Positions 8,352 to 14,991 of a stretch of 14,991 bases of DNA are shown piece after piece. The position numbers and the translations under genes are program-made. Location: assembly GCA_009663005.1 (NCBI GenBank), contig VIGQ01002331.1, positions 1 through 14,991 on the forward strand. The letters are read 5' to 3'. The notes below the pieces were generated by a model, which saw only the letters and a list, made by a program, of their open reading frames with translations, had not been told where the DNA came from and made no database searches. This stretch comes from Actinidia chinensis. Its lineage: Eukaryota; Streptophyta; Magnoliopsida; Ericales; Actinidiaceae. How positions within the stretch are numbered: position 1 is the stretch's first letter; the number at the start of each line of letters is the position of its first letter.

Positions 8352-8495
8352 GAGAAAAAGGCTCGGCGGACAGAACGGGAAGCACTATCACTTTCATTTT
8401 CTATAGTTTTTATTTTCGTAGTTTCGATTAGTTAGTTTTATGATAGATTCAAGTTGCTTTGTCTTTTAATTCTACTCTTGCCTCGATTAAAGCGT

Positions 8496-8816
8496 TGAGC
8501 CTTTCAAGTTTATTCATACAACATGGTTTAGTGGAGATATCATGTAAAACCTTATTTGTTGTATATCCTTCTCAAAAAGGAGATGCTTGTTATTGTGAGA
8601 GAAATCCAAATCCTATCAACAGTTGATTGTATCAAACAGCGGTTTGGTTGTGACCCTGAGGGTTGGTGTGACCTTTATGAGGTGTTGTGAAGAGTGATTT
8701 TCCCCTTGTGAAGAGAGTGAGTGCTCCTTGGGTGTAAAAGGTTGAACTCCACCGCAAGGGGGGGGGGGGGGGGGGTGGGGGGGGGGGGGGGGGGGGGGGG
8801 GTTTGGGGTGTGTGGT

Positions 8817-8853
<37 letters not shown>

Positions 8854-9134
8854 CTCATTTTTGGTTTTTTTTTGGGGGGGGGGGGGTGTGTGAGATGGAT
8901 TAGGGATGAAATTCAAGTGTGTGCTTGGGGAAGGAGTGTAGGTCGGGATAGACCGAACATATAATCCCGAGTTTGAATCTATCTCCCTATCTCTTTATAT
9001 TGGTGTTAATTATATTCTTTGCAGTAACGCTTCTAAATTATTCTAAATTTTAATTCAGTATAATTTTTATTAAAAGAAAAGTTTGCAACAAAACACCCAT
9101 TTATCCCCCCTCCAGGGTTGATTATTGGGCAACA
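8496..9134 (+). repeat. Copia 5' LTR, R/U5 part only
   Basis: From TTGAGCCTTTCAAG near 8494 it follows the right 3' LTR from about 14303 to its end, with landmarks TATATCCTTCTCAAAAAG (8561), TTGATTGTATCAAA (8622), AGACCGAAC (8950) and TAATTTTTATTAAAAGAAAA (9061). It ends GGGCAACA at 9134, three bases before the PBS. The first 950 or so bases of the LTR (U3, minisatellite, TATA) are absent and replaced upstream by the LTR-like segment 7623-8495. A poly-G insertion disrupts a region that is otherwise conserved in the other two LTRs. Confidence 0.85.
8758..8886. repeat. Extreme poly-G tract
   Basis: G runs of 18 (8758-8775), 25 (8777-8801), 36 (8817-8852) and 13 (8874-8886) are separated by a few T-rich bases. 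In both other LTR copies the flanks are joined by about ten ordinary bases (between AACTCCACC and GGATTAG). The tract is therefore an insertion, or an error, in this copy only. Polyproline and polyglycine ORFs over it are artefacts. Confidence 0.95.
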
Positions 9135-9136
9135 TA

Positions 9137-9149
9137 TGGTATCAGAGCC
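9137..9149 (+). other. Primer binding site for initiator tRNA-Met
   Basis: TGGTATCAGAGCC is complementary to the 3' end of plant initiator tRNA-Met. It lies two bases after the CA end of the 5' LTR, where minus-strand cDNA synthesis starts. It is intact, unlike the Gypsy site at 5166. Confidence 0.9.
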
Positions 9150-9195
9150 TAACCTCTAATATTTTGGATTGATTAACATCTAAAGCGGTTACGAT

Positions 9196-10180
9196 ATGCA
9201 AACACAAATGGATAGATCTTCGCGCAGGGCTTCTCAAATAGGCCTCTTTATTAATGGGGAATTCATTATACATATTGTGAAGAATAAGATGAGAATTTAC
9301 ATTCAAGCCTGGGATTATGGGGCTGGAAATTATTAGGATGTCTTATATTCCCACGACAATAGTATCAGAAAAAATCATTAAAAACTGAGGAGAATGGGGA
9401 TAAAGATGATTTAGGTTAATTCAATTAATGCCAAAGTAAATAATATGTTATATTGTGCTGTAGAGCACATGAGTTTTAACCGGAACTCTCTGCACTGCGA
9501 TCCGCAAAGGAAATATAGAATAAACTTGAAGTGACGTTATGAAAGTACAAACAAGTAAAAGAGTCTAAATCAGTAGGTTAGTTCATGAGTAGGAATTATT
9601 GTATGAAACTGAAGAACTATGTTCAAAAAATGTTTACTAGATTCCTAATATATAAATTCATTAAAAATCTCTTGAAACATATTATACTAATTGTGAAAAT
9701 GTGGAGAAAAATTCTTAGGTCCATGCCAAAACATTGGAATGCAAAGTCACAGCTATTTAAGAAGCTCAAGATTCGCAACGAGGAGTCGTGATGAACTTTG
9801 GGTTACTCATGGACCCATGAGTCATGTGAAGGAAACAAGAAGAAAAGCAAGCCAAAAAGAACTCGCACTAATCTCTCAGTACGAAAGTAAGAAGAAGAAG
9901 GGAGAGTGACAACAATAAAGAAATGGCATTCTCCACAAACCGATTCAAAGGTTAGGAGAAAGGGAAAACATTCAATAAGAAGCATAATATGAAAGAGACT
10001 CCCTACGGCGAACAAACAAAAGGATCTCCCAACTTGCTTCGAGTGTCACAAGCGGACATTATAAGGTAGATTGCCCTCGCCTTAAGAAAGGAAGTAAAGA
10101 AATTCAAAAAAAGAAATACGTCTGAAGGTTGACTTGGATTATTCAGGAAGGAAGCGAATCAGAACAAGAGCAGAGCGAAA
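9196..10180 (+). pseudogene. Copia gag remnant with CCHC zinc knuckle
   Basis: Gag packages the element RNA. The ATG at 9196 is followed by 46 codons (MQTQMDRSSR ... FINGEF ... KMRIYIQAWDYGAG) up to a stop at 9334-9336, matching the start of Sirevirus gag (UBN2-type). Later fragments include MFTRF (about 9630), MPKHWNAK (9723-9746) inside an open run at 9585-9791, and a basic stretch with KETP near 9990-10010. The nucleic-acid-binding knuckle is at 10035-10074: CFECHK, then a one-base shift, then GHYKVDC. An acidic serine/glutamate-rich tail follows. Frameshifts and stops are frequent, so no protein is expected. The start is chosen by homology and its place after the PBS. Confidence 0.82.
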
Positions 10181-10925
10181 ATGAGATGGCTAATTTGCCT
10201 ATGACAAAAGGAGATGAGTAAGTCTTGAAATACTGAGGCATGAATTACCTTCTTATGGAAGATTCAAGAGTCAGGAGAGTTATGTAAAAGTAAAAAAAAT
10301 ACTATAAAAACTCATGCTTAAATACATAACTCTTAAAAAGAAAAAAAAAAAAAAAAAAAAGAAAGTGAATTTTGAATGATGATAGTACTTTGCAAATGAA
10401 AATGGAAAATGCTGCAAAATAACAATAATCTCACCTCCAAGATCAAGTCATCAATATTCTAGAAGAAGGAAAAGAGAAGAAGGAAAATACTAGGCTAAAA
10501 GGAACCATTAAAGACGTAAAAACAAAATCTTAGCAAATTTATAGATGGCCAAGAAAACTTATATATGCTACTTGGAAGACAAAAGTTCTTTAAACAAGGA
10601 CGGTTTGGGATATGCTCTAAGAATAAACTCAAAAAGTGTATAAAATTTCTTTGATAAAGAATCTTGCTTCAATCTTCATTCACTACTTAGAAGTCATATG
10701 GAAAATTGACATTTAACATGCTTATATTCCTATGAAATAAAGCTATTCACAGATAACTTATAAGGGATCAAATCTAAAATATTAACCATTGGAACACTCT
10801 AAAGCTTGGTATCCAAACAAAATAATGTACTTAAACCTGACCTTCATGGACCCAAGAAAATTTTGGGTACCAAAAAGAGTATTTGCTATATTTTGTAGGA
10901 TGCCTTAAGTCATATGGGAGCTCGA
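10181..10925 (+). pseudogene. Copia gag C-terminal / pre-protease linker remnant
   Basis: This begins at MANLPMTKGDE (about 10184-10216) and continues as lysine/glutamate-rich sequence typical of the coiled linker between zinc knuckle and protease. It includes MKMENAAK-like sequence near 10396-10420 and a worn KDGLGYA-KNK region near 10598-10630. It ends with DPRKFWVPKR at about 10850-10880, just before protease. It aligns with the left copy (1562-871, minus). A run of 20 A at 10341-10360 interrupts it and may be an expanded homopolymer or a sequencing error. There is no long open frame. Confidence 0.7.
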
Positions 10926-11317
10926 TAAATGGTTTCTGGACGAGCGCTTCTCAATACATATGACGGGATACAATCCAACTTTCCATCTTTCACCGCCAAG
11001 GATGGAAGATTTGTCACATTTGGTGATAATTCAAGATGGAAAATTAATTGGAGTTGGAAATAGTAACAATTACTCTTCATCTGCATGAAAATGTTTTACT
11101 TGTTGATGGCCCTAATCATAATCTAATAAGTATAACCAATTATGTGATAAAACCTATAAGGTTATTATTTGTAAACAATTAATGCATGTTATGCATGCTC
11201 TTAATAAAAAATATTATTTATCGTCTCTAGATATGAAATGTATACACCTTTGATTTTTGATAGTCTAGTTAGTTAAGATGTTACCTGTCTTGCGGCTATA
11301 ATGAAAATATTTGGTTC
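10926..11317 (+). pseudogene. Copia protease remnant, catalytic triplet destroyed
   Basis: WFLDERFSIHMTG at 10930-10968 occupies the place of the protease active site, where Copia elements have D-[ST]-G. Here Asp is followed by Glu-Arg, so the catalytic triplet is gone even where the frame is open. AKDGRFVTFGDNS follows near 10996-11034, then, after a frameshift, LLVDGPNHN near 11097-11125. The left copy keeps Asp-Ser but loses Gly, so the two copies were inactivated differently. From about 11160 the sequence is the spacer leading to GAG-pre-integrase. Confidence 0.8.
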
Positions 11318-11417
11318 TGGCATCGGATAGGACATGCTAGCATGGATTTACTTCATAAATTAAACAGAGCATGATTTCGTTAAAGATTTCCTAAAATCAA
11401 GAGTTTACTTCATAATT
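11318..11417 (+). pseudogene. GAG-pre-integrase remnant lacking the zinc-finger cysteines
   Basis: WHRIGHASMDLLHKLNR near 11328-11378 supplies the two histidines of the integrase HHCC finger. The frame continues past a stop to FPKIKSLLHNCE. At about 11395-11410 it skips the expected C-x2-C cysteine pair and the following 50-60 codons and joins the start of the integrase core. The left copy A has the same skip. The finger cannot form. Confidence 0.8.
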
Positions 11418-11960
11418 GTGAATGATTTTTTCACGTTTCCATGGGTATTATTTTCTTTACTCACAAAAATGAAGCACACTTGCATTTGCAAATTCTTTAA
11501 GAAGGCACAAAATAAAATAGGTTGCACTATCACCAATATTTGTGAGTGTATAGGTAGCTATATTGTATTGAATCAAGATATTAAAAATATTTTGGATGAT
11601 CATAGGGATTTACACACAACTTCTCTGCACCTAGAACACTTAACAAAAGGATTTGTTGACGTAAAAATAGATTTCTTTTCTTCAGAAATTGGTTAGAACC
11701 ATGTTAAATGAACTATTTACTAATTTATTTTTGGGCTGAGCTGTAAATACAGCTTGTTATATTATAAATCGGGGTGTTATTAGATCAAAACTGAAAGGAC
11801 TTCCTTACGAGCTTTTGAGAAAGGAATAACCCTAATATTGGTTATTTCAAAGTTTTTTGGTTGTAAATTTTTTATGTCTAAATGACAAAGACAATTTAGG
11901 GAAATTTGATGTCAAATCTGATAAAGGCAATTTCTTGGATATGGTACTTAATAGTAACCA
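11418..11960 (+). pseudogene. Copia integrase core remnant
   Basis: An open run at 11418-11696 resembles the Copia rve core in pieces. It starts with a mutated FSRFTW-like sequence (FFTFPW), then KKAQNKIGCTITNI and DIKNILDDH, and ends in scrambled sequence where the APRTPQQNG and VER-K signature should be (HTTSLHLEHLTKGFVDVK, frameshifted). The next frames give MLNELF (about 11702), AVNTACYIINR-like sequence near 11738-11772, GLPYELLRKE (about 11799-11829), and KFDVKSDKGNFLGYGT near 11904-11948. The last is the conserved end of Copia integrase. Catalytic aspartates and glutamate cannot be placed in a single frame. Confidence 0.82.
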
Positions 11961-12359
11961 CTTGTAGAGTTTATAACAAAAGAACTTAAATATTGAGAGT
12001 CTATACCATGTTCCTTTGATAAATTGATTCTTTCAAGCCTAAGAACATTGATGATGATGACGATATTAGTGCTATTACACAACAATATTCAATATAATGA
12101 ATCAAGATAAAAGTCAAACCTCTCAAGACTCTAATAAAGAAGCAAGCAGAAAAATCCACTACTCTTGAACAAGACTCCCCAGTTTCCTAAATCTTGAAAA
12201 ATTGTTTAAAGATCACCCATTGATCAAATTCCTAGGTGACAACCCCCATCCAACAGGTGTAATCATACAACGGTCTTCACTTAAGAATTTGGGTTTATAA
12301 TATGGCGTTTCTGTGTCAGAAATATTGCACCTACAAAATATTGAAAAAGCGAAACTGAT
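11961..12359 (+). pseudogene. Copia integrase-RT connector remnant
   Basis: VYNKRT (about 11970) and HVPF-like sequence near 12008, then a run of aspartates (IDDDDDISAI, about 12048-12075), mark the variable acidic connector between integrase and RT. Further on, FLGDNPHPTGVI near 12230-12262 recalls the stretch that precedes the RT domain in Sireviruses. I see no catalytic motif. The frame is interrupted. Confidence 0.65.
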
Positions 12360-13160
12360 GAGTTTTGGTGAATGGCCATTGAAGAAGAACTTAACCAATT
12401 TGAAAGGAACAATGTTTGGACATTGGTTTTTCTACGCCCACACCATCAATCAATATTGGAACAAAATGAATTTTTCATAACAAAAAGGATTAAAATGGTA
12501 TTATCATTAGAAATAAAGGGAGACTATCTAGCCCAAGACGTCAACCAAGAAGAAGGTATTGACTATTAAGAAACCTTTGCCCCCCCGTAGCTCGACTTGA
12601 AACTATAAGAATGCTATTAGCTTTTGCTTTCCTATAAATATTTTAAATTATTTCAAATAGGATGTCAAAAGTGCAGTTTTTAAATGGTCTCATTTCTGTT
12701 GAACAACTACCCCCAGTTTTGAAAATCACGAAGTTCCAAATTATATTTTTTAAAAATGACCACGTCTTGTATGGCTTGAAAACAAGCCCCAGGAGCATGG
12801 TCTGAAAGACTAGTGTGAATTTCTTTTGGAAAAAAGAATTTTTAACAAGAGGAAAAATTGACACTACTTTGTTTACCAAAATCAAAAATGATGAAATTTA
12901 ACTCCTGTGCAAATATATGTTTATGATATCATTTTTGGATCAACAGAGACTGTGTAGTGAATTTTTAAAAATTATGCAAAAAGATTGAACGAGCATGAGG
13001 GTGAAACTAAATATTTGTCTTGGGTCCTTCTTTCATTTCAATTAACAAACTAAAAATGAAATCTTTATCATCAAACCAATCTAATATATAAAAGATCTTC
13101 TCAAGAACTTTGGGATAGAAAAGTTCAAAAATTTATGCAACCCCCAATGAATCAACACCG
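12360..13160 (+). pseudogene. Copia reverse transcriptase remnant, YVDD changed to YVYD
   Basis: The open run at 12372-12569 (MAIEEELNQFERNNVWTLV ... NQEEGIDY) is the N-terminus of the Copia RVT_2 domain. After a stop, ETFAP and, in another frame, VARLE-type sequence with RMLLAFA follow near 12590-12630. Next come VKSA with FLNGLIS (about 12664-12700), VLYGLK (about 12768), EFL and GKIDTTLFTKIKNDE (about 12850-12896), and QIYVYDIIFGST at 12910-12945. The catalytic YVDD box thus has Asp-to-Tyr at its third position, which alone should abolish activity. Fragments of the downstream INKLK ... KDLL region run to about 13150. RNase H does not follow. Confidence 0.87.
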
Positions 13161-13336
13161 TTTGGTTTGATGTCAAAGGGAGAGAATAGGATATACAAAA
13201 TTTTATTATTTCTATTCCCATACAATGAGCTTTAATAATAAAAATATATTATTCTCAATGATTACATAATGCTTTTCAGTAATAGTTATTACTATAAGTG
13301 CTTAAAAAAATTGTTATATCATAATTTATCATCATC
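13161..13336 (+). other. AT-rich unassigned stretch before the polypurine tract
   Basis: RNase H should start here in an intact element, but after TPFGLMSKG-like sequence the DNA turns AT-rich (runs such as AATAATAAAAATATATTATT) and gives no recognisable protein. It probably marks a deletion removing RNase H and anything downstream, leaving element untranslated sequence next to the polypurine tract. Confidence 0.5.
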
Positions 13337-13350
13337 AAAAAGGGGTAATT
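13337..13350 (+). other. Polypurine tract (worn)
   Basis: AAAAAGGGG at 13337-13345, followed by TAATT, lies directly before TGTTGCCCC, the LTR start. It primes plus-strand cDNA synthesis in LTR elements. The tract is probably shorter than the original, and a T interrupts its purines near the LTR. Confidence 0.75.
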
Positions 13351-13372
13351 TGTTGCCCCTATGGTTCAAGCC

Positions 13373-13403
<31 letters not shown>

Positions 13404-13699
13404 CTTCGATATTATTCTCTAAGGTATTTAATTCAAGTATGATAGTTGAAAGAAATATTCAGACACATTCTCAAGGACCAAAAAGAACCAAAGATATTTA
13501 GACTGCAAAGCAAGAAGTCCTTCAAACACAACTCAAGAGGACTGAAAATCTTTTATTAGAGTATTTTTGTAAAACTCTTGTATGTTGAACTTCTTGAGAC
13601 TCTCTAACAATGACCTTAATCTCCTTCATACATTTTAAAATACAAAGTGCATTAAACTATTAGTTTTTTAAATGTCGAGCAATATTCTTATTTTTGAAA

Positions 13700-14170
13700 A
13701 TTTAATTACAATTTTTAAAAAAAGTAGGCTGCAATACATACTTTTTGATTTTGAACTTTGATTTCAAGTTTTGAAAATTAGCTATGCCACACTTTCTAAC
13801 TTTGAAAATTGATTGGCAAATTTGAAAAATCTGCTAGCAACAATTTTTGACTTTGAAATTTAATTCCAAGTTTGAAAAATTTGGGTTAGCAAACATTTCT
13901 AATTTCTGACTTTGAAAATTTGATTCCAAGTTTGAAAAATATGCTAGCAACAATTTCTCTGACTTTGAACAATTTGATTCGCCACTTTGAAAAATTAGTA
14001 GTAATAATTTGTTGACTTTAAAATGTGGTTGCAACTTTGTTTAAAAATTTTGATAGCAATATTTTATCTTTAAAAAAAAATTTTGATTTCAGTTTGAAAA
14101 ATTGATTAGCACAATTTCTGACTTTGAAAATGTGATTTCAATTATGAAATTAGCTAGCAAATTTTAAATT
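13700..14170 (+). repeat. Minisatellite in 3' LTR U3, about 50-55 bp period
   Basis: About eight to nine imperfect units of the order TTGAAAAAT, GCTAGCAACAATTT, CTGACTTTGAAAATTTGATT, CCAAG. This is the reverse complement of the array at 2322-2790, as expected for the same LTR in the other orientation. Unit boundaries drift through many one-base indels. Confidence 0.85.
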
Positions 14171-14198
14171 TCCTCCAACGGTGATATTTTTACTAAGG

Positions 14199-14211
14199 CC
14201 ATAAATACATA
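14199..14211 (+). promoter_or_regulatory. Worn TATA region of the 3' LTR
   Basis: CCATAAATACATA lies just after the minisatellite, in the same context as TATATAA in the left LTR (2282-2276, minus). The box itself has lost bases (ATAAATA remains). Transcription would begin some 30 bases downstream if it were active. Confidence 0.5.
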
Positions 14212-14800
14212 TCCTTACTCTCCTTTTATTGAGCATCAATGAGAAACAGACAAGTTTGGAACTCAAGCATTTCTTTTCTTTTCATATATTCACTTTCCTT
14301 TCTTTGAGCCTTTCAAAGTTAAATTCATACCGATTTCTAGTGAGAGAATATCTTGTAAAAGCTTCATTTGGTATATCCTTCTCAAAAAGAGGTTAATTGT
14401 TATTGTGAGAAAAAAACTCACATTCCATCAACAAGTTGATTGTATCAAAAGGGTTGGTGTGACTTGTGAGGTATGAAGAGGATTTTCCACCTTGTAAGAA
14501 ATGTGTACTCTGGCGTGTAAGGTTTTGAACTCCCACCCTCAGGGAGTTTGGATTAGTGGATTGAAATCTCAAGTGGTGTGCTTGGGGAGTGGATGTAGGT
14601 CAGGTAGACCGAACCACTATCAATCGCCGATTTGAAATCTATCTCCCTTCCTCTTATTTTGTGTTCATTTATATTCTTTGCCTTATACTGCTCTTAATTA
14701 TTCTAAACTTTATTCAGTATAATTTTTATTAAAAGAAAAGTTTGGCCAACAACCCATTTACCCTTACCCCCCATCCTCGGTTTGTGATTCCTGGGCACAC

Positions 14801-14991
14801 TTTTCGTACCTTATATGCAGGGCCGTGGCTTAACGCAGACCACTTTAAGAATTCGAGGTGATACATGAATCATGAAAAAAAGCCAAAAAGTTTTACATAT
14901 AAAATATGTATTTTCAAAATAATTTTAATATGTACTATATATATGAAATGCTTTTTCATGTTTTTGCATGCATTAAAATATTATGTTATTC
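14801..14991 (+). repeat. Gypsy LTR fragment, continues past window
   Basis: From about 14805 the sequence follows 4111-4290 in the same orientation: TTATATG with GTGGCTTAA, GAATCGAGGTG against ATTCGAGGTG, TATGTATTTTCAAAA, then TATATATGAAA and ATGTTTTT. About 20 extra bases occur near 14884-14905. It could be the 3' LTR of the Gypsy element at 3115-7614 or part of a separate copy. The Copia 3' LTR joins it directly, so it was the insertion target. Confidence 0.78.

Larger units (their letters stand above)
7623..8495 (+). repeat. LTR-like sequence of unidentified family (U3 to R)
   Basis: This stretch begins with TGTAATTATAGG, directly after the point where Gypsy integrase breaks off. It holds AT-rich sequence, a pyrimidine-rich tract, an AT microsatellite, a GC-richer block with three CATGCCAT motifs (8172, 8232, 8250), and a TATATAA box at 8345. 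It has no credible coding sequence: the 95-codon ORF at 8064-8351 resembles nothing I know. At about 8495 it changes without a gap into the R/U5 part of the Copia LTR. Its TG start, TATA position and size suit an LTR U3, but no matching partner copy is in the window, so LTR status is inferred. Confidence 0.45.
8496..14800 (+). mobile_element. Ty1/Copia (Sirevirus-like) retrotransposon, second copy, internally deleted
   Basis: The order is truncated 5' LTR, initiator-Met PBS, gag with zinc knuckle, linker, protease, GAG-pre-integrase, integrase, RT, polypurine tract and full 3' LTR. Integrase before RT defines Ty1/Copia. The internal region (9135-13350) is about 4.2 kb, short for a Sirevirus; RNase H and part of the zinc-finger/integrase N-terminus are missing. 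The 3' LTR ends near 14800 and passes directly into Gypsy LTR sequence equivalent to 4111 onward, so the element is nested in a Gypsy LTR. The 5' LTR lacks U3, so no target-site duplication can be checked. Confidence 0.88.
13351..14800 (+). repeat. Copia 3' LTR, full length
   Basis: It starts TGTTGCCCCTATGG right after the polypurine tract and ends near GGGCACAC at about 14798-14800, corresponding to GGGCAACA at 9134. It is about 1.45 kb long. Inside are the minisatellite (13700-14170), a TATA region (14199-14211), and an R/U5 part shared with the 5' LTR and, inverted, with 1807-3114. The block 14544-14595 is identical to the left LTR (1928-1877). The end differs slightly from the 5' LTR end, so the last base is uncertain by about two. 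Confidence 0.88.

Noticed and set aside
8616..8916. Proline-rich (minus) and glycine-rich (plus) ORFs
   Set aside because: They are translations of the poly-G tract in the LTR, not genes.
9137..9149. tRNA gene signal
   Set aside because: Only the 3'-end complement of a tRNA is present; this is a primer binding site.
9803..10015. Minus-strand ORF of 70 codons with hydrophobic stretches
   Set aside because: It is a shadow of Copia gag, which reads on the plus strand through the zinc knuckle.
12643..12885. Minus-strand ORF of 80 codons
   Set aside because: It overlaps the plus-strand RT remnant, whose motifs (VKSA, VLYGLK, GKIDTTLFTK) are recognisable.
13834..14034. Minus-strand ORF of 66 codons
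   Set aside because: It is a translation of the LTR minisatellite, equivalent to the spurious frame at 2338-2832.
13700..14170. CRISPR-like array
   Set aside because: The repeats are adjacent and imperfect with no unique spacers, lie in a plant LTR, and the left copy has the same array.
1..14800. Terminal inverted repeats of a large DNA transposon
   Set aside because: The inverted similarity consists of two LTR retrotransposon copies with LTRs, PBS, polypurine tract and pol motifs; no transposase was seen.

Overview
This window looks like transposon-filled intergenic DNA from a plant nuclear genome, most likely an angiosperm. I find no intact host gene, no RNA gene and no bacterial feature. 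Nearly all of it is decayed LTR retrotransposon: two copies of one Ty1/Copia family in opposite orientation, a Ty3/Gypsy element between them, and pieces of other LTRs. Both Copia copies carry plant Sirevirus-type gag and pol motifs and a methionine-initiator primer binding site. The Gypsy element resembles plant chromoviruses of the Tekay type. The species cannot be told from the sequence.

Layout. (1) 1-3114, minus strand: a rearranged Copia element cut by the window edge. Reading right to left it has an LTR with a roughly 50-bp tandem repeat in U3, a displaced integrase-zinc-finger fragment, the 3' part of gag, protease, and the start of integrase. (2) 3115-7614, plus strand: a Gypsy element with a long LTR (about 3115-5160), a worn tRNA-iMet primer site, and compressed gag, RT, RNase H and integrase remnants that stop inside the integrase core. 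(3) 7623-8495: an LTR-like stretch of unidentified family with pyrimidine-rich and AT-repeat DNA and a TATATAA box. (4) 8496-14800, plus strand: the second Copia copy, with a 5'-truncated 5' LTR holding an extreme poly-G tract, then PBS, gag, protease, integrase, RT, a polypurine tract and a full-length 3' LTR. (5) 14801-14991: Gypsy LTR sequence again, matching 4111-4290, so the second Copia copy sits inside a Gypsy LTR.

None of the polyproteins is functional. Every domain is cut by stops and frameshifts, the right-hand Copia copy has lost its protease and RT catalytic signatures, and large internal segments are missing. The longest open frames are artefacts of the LTR minisatellite, the poly-G tract or LTR sequence. 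I found no new protein system. The points worth a second look are structural: a GAG-pre-integrase segment displaced upstream in the left Copia copy that supplies most of what both copies lack in place, a possible hybrid LTR at 7623-9134, a cluster of TTCGAA-centred palindromes in the Gypsy LTR that is decaying at CpG sites, the LTR minisatellite, and the poly-G tract.
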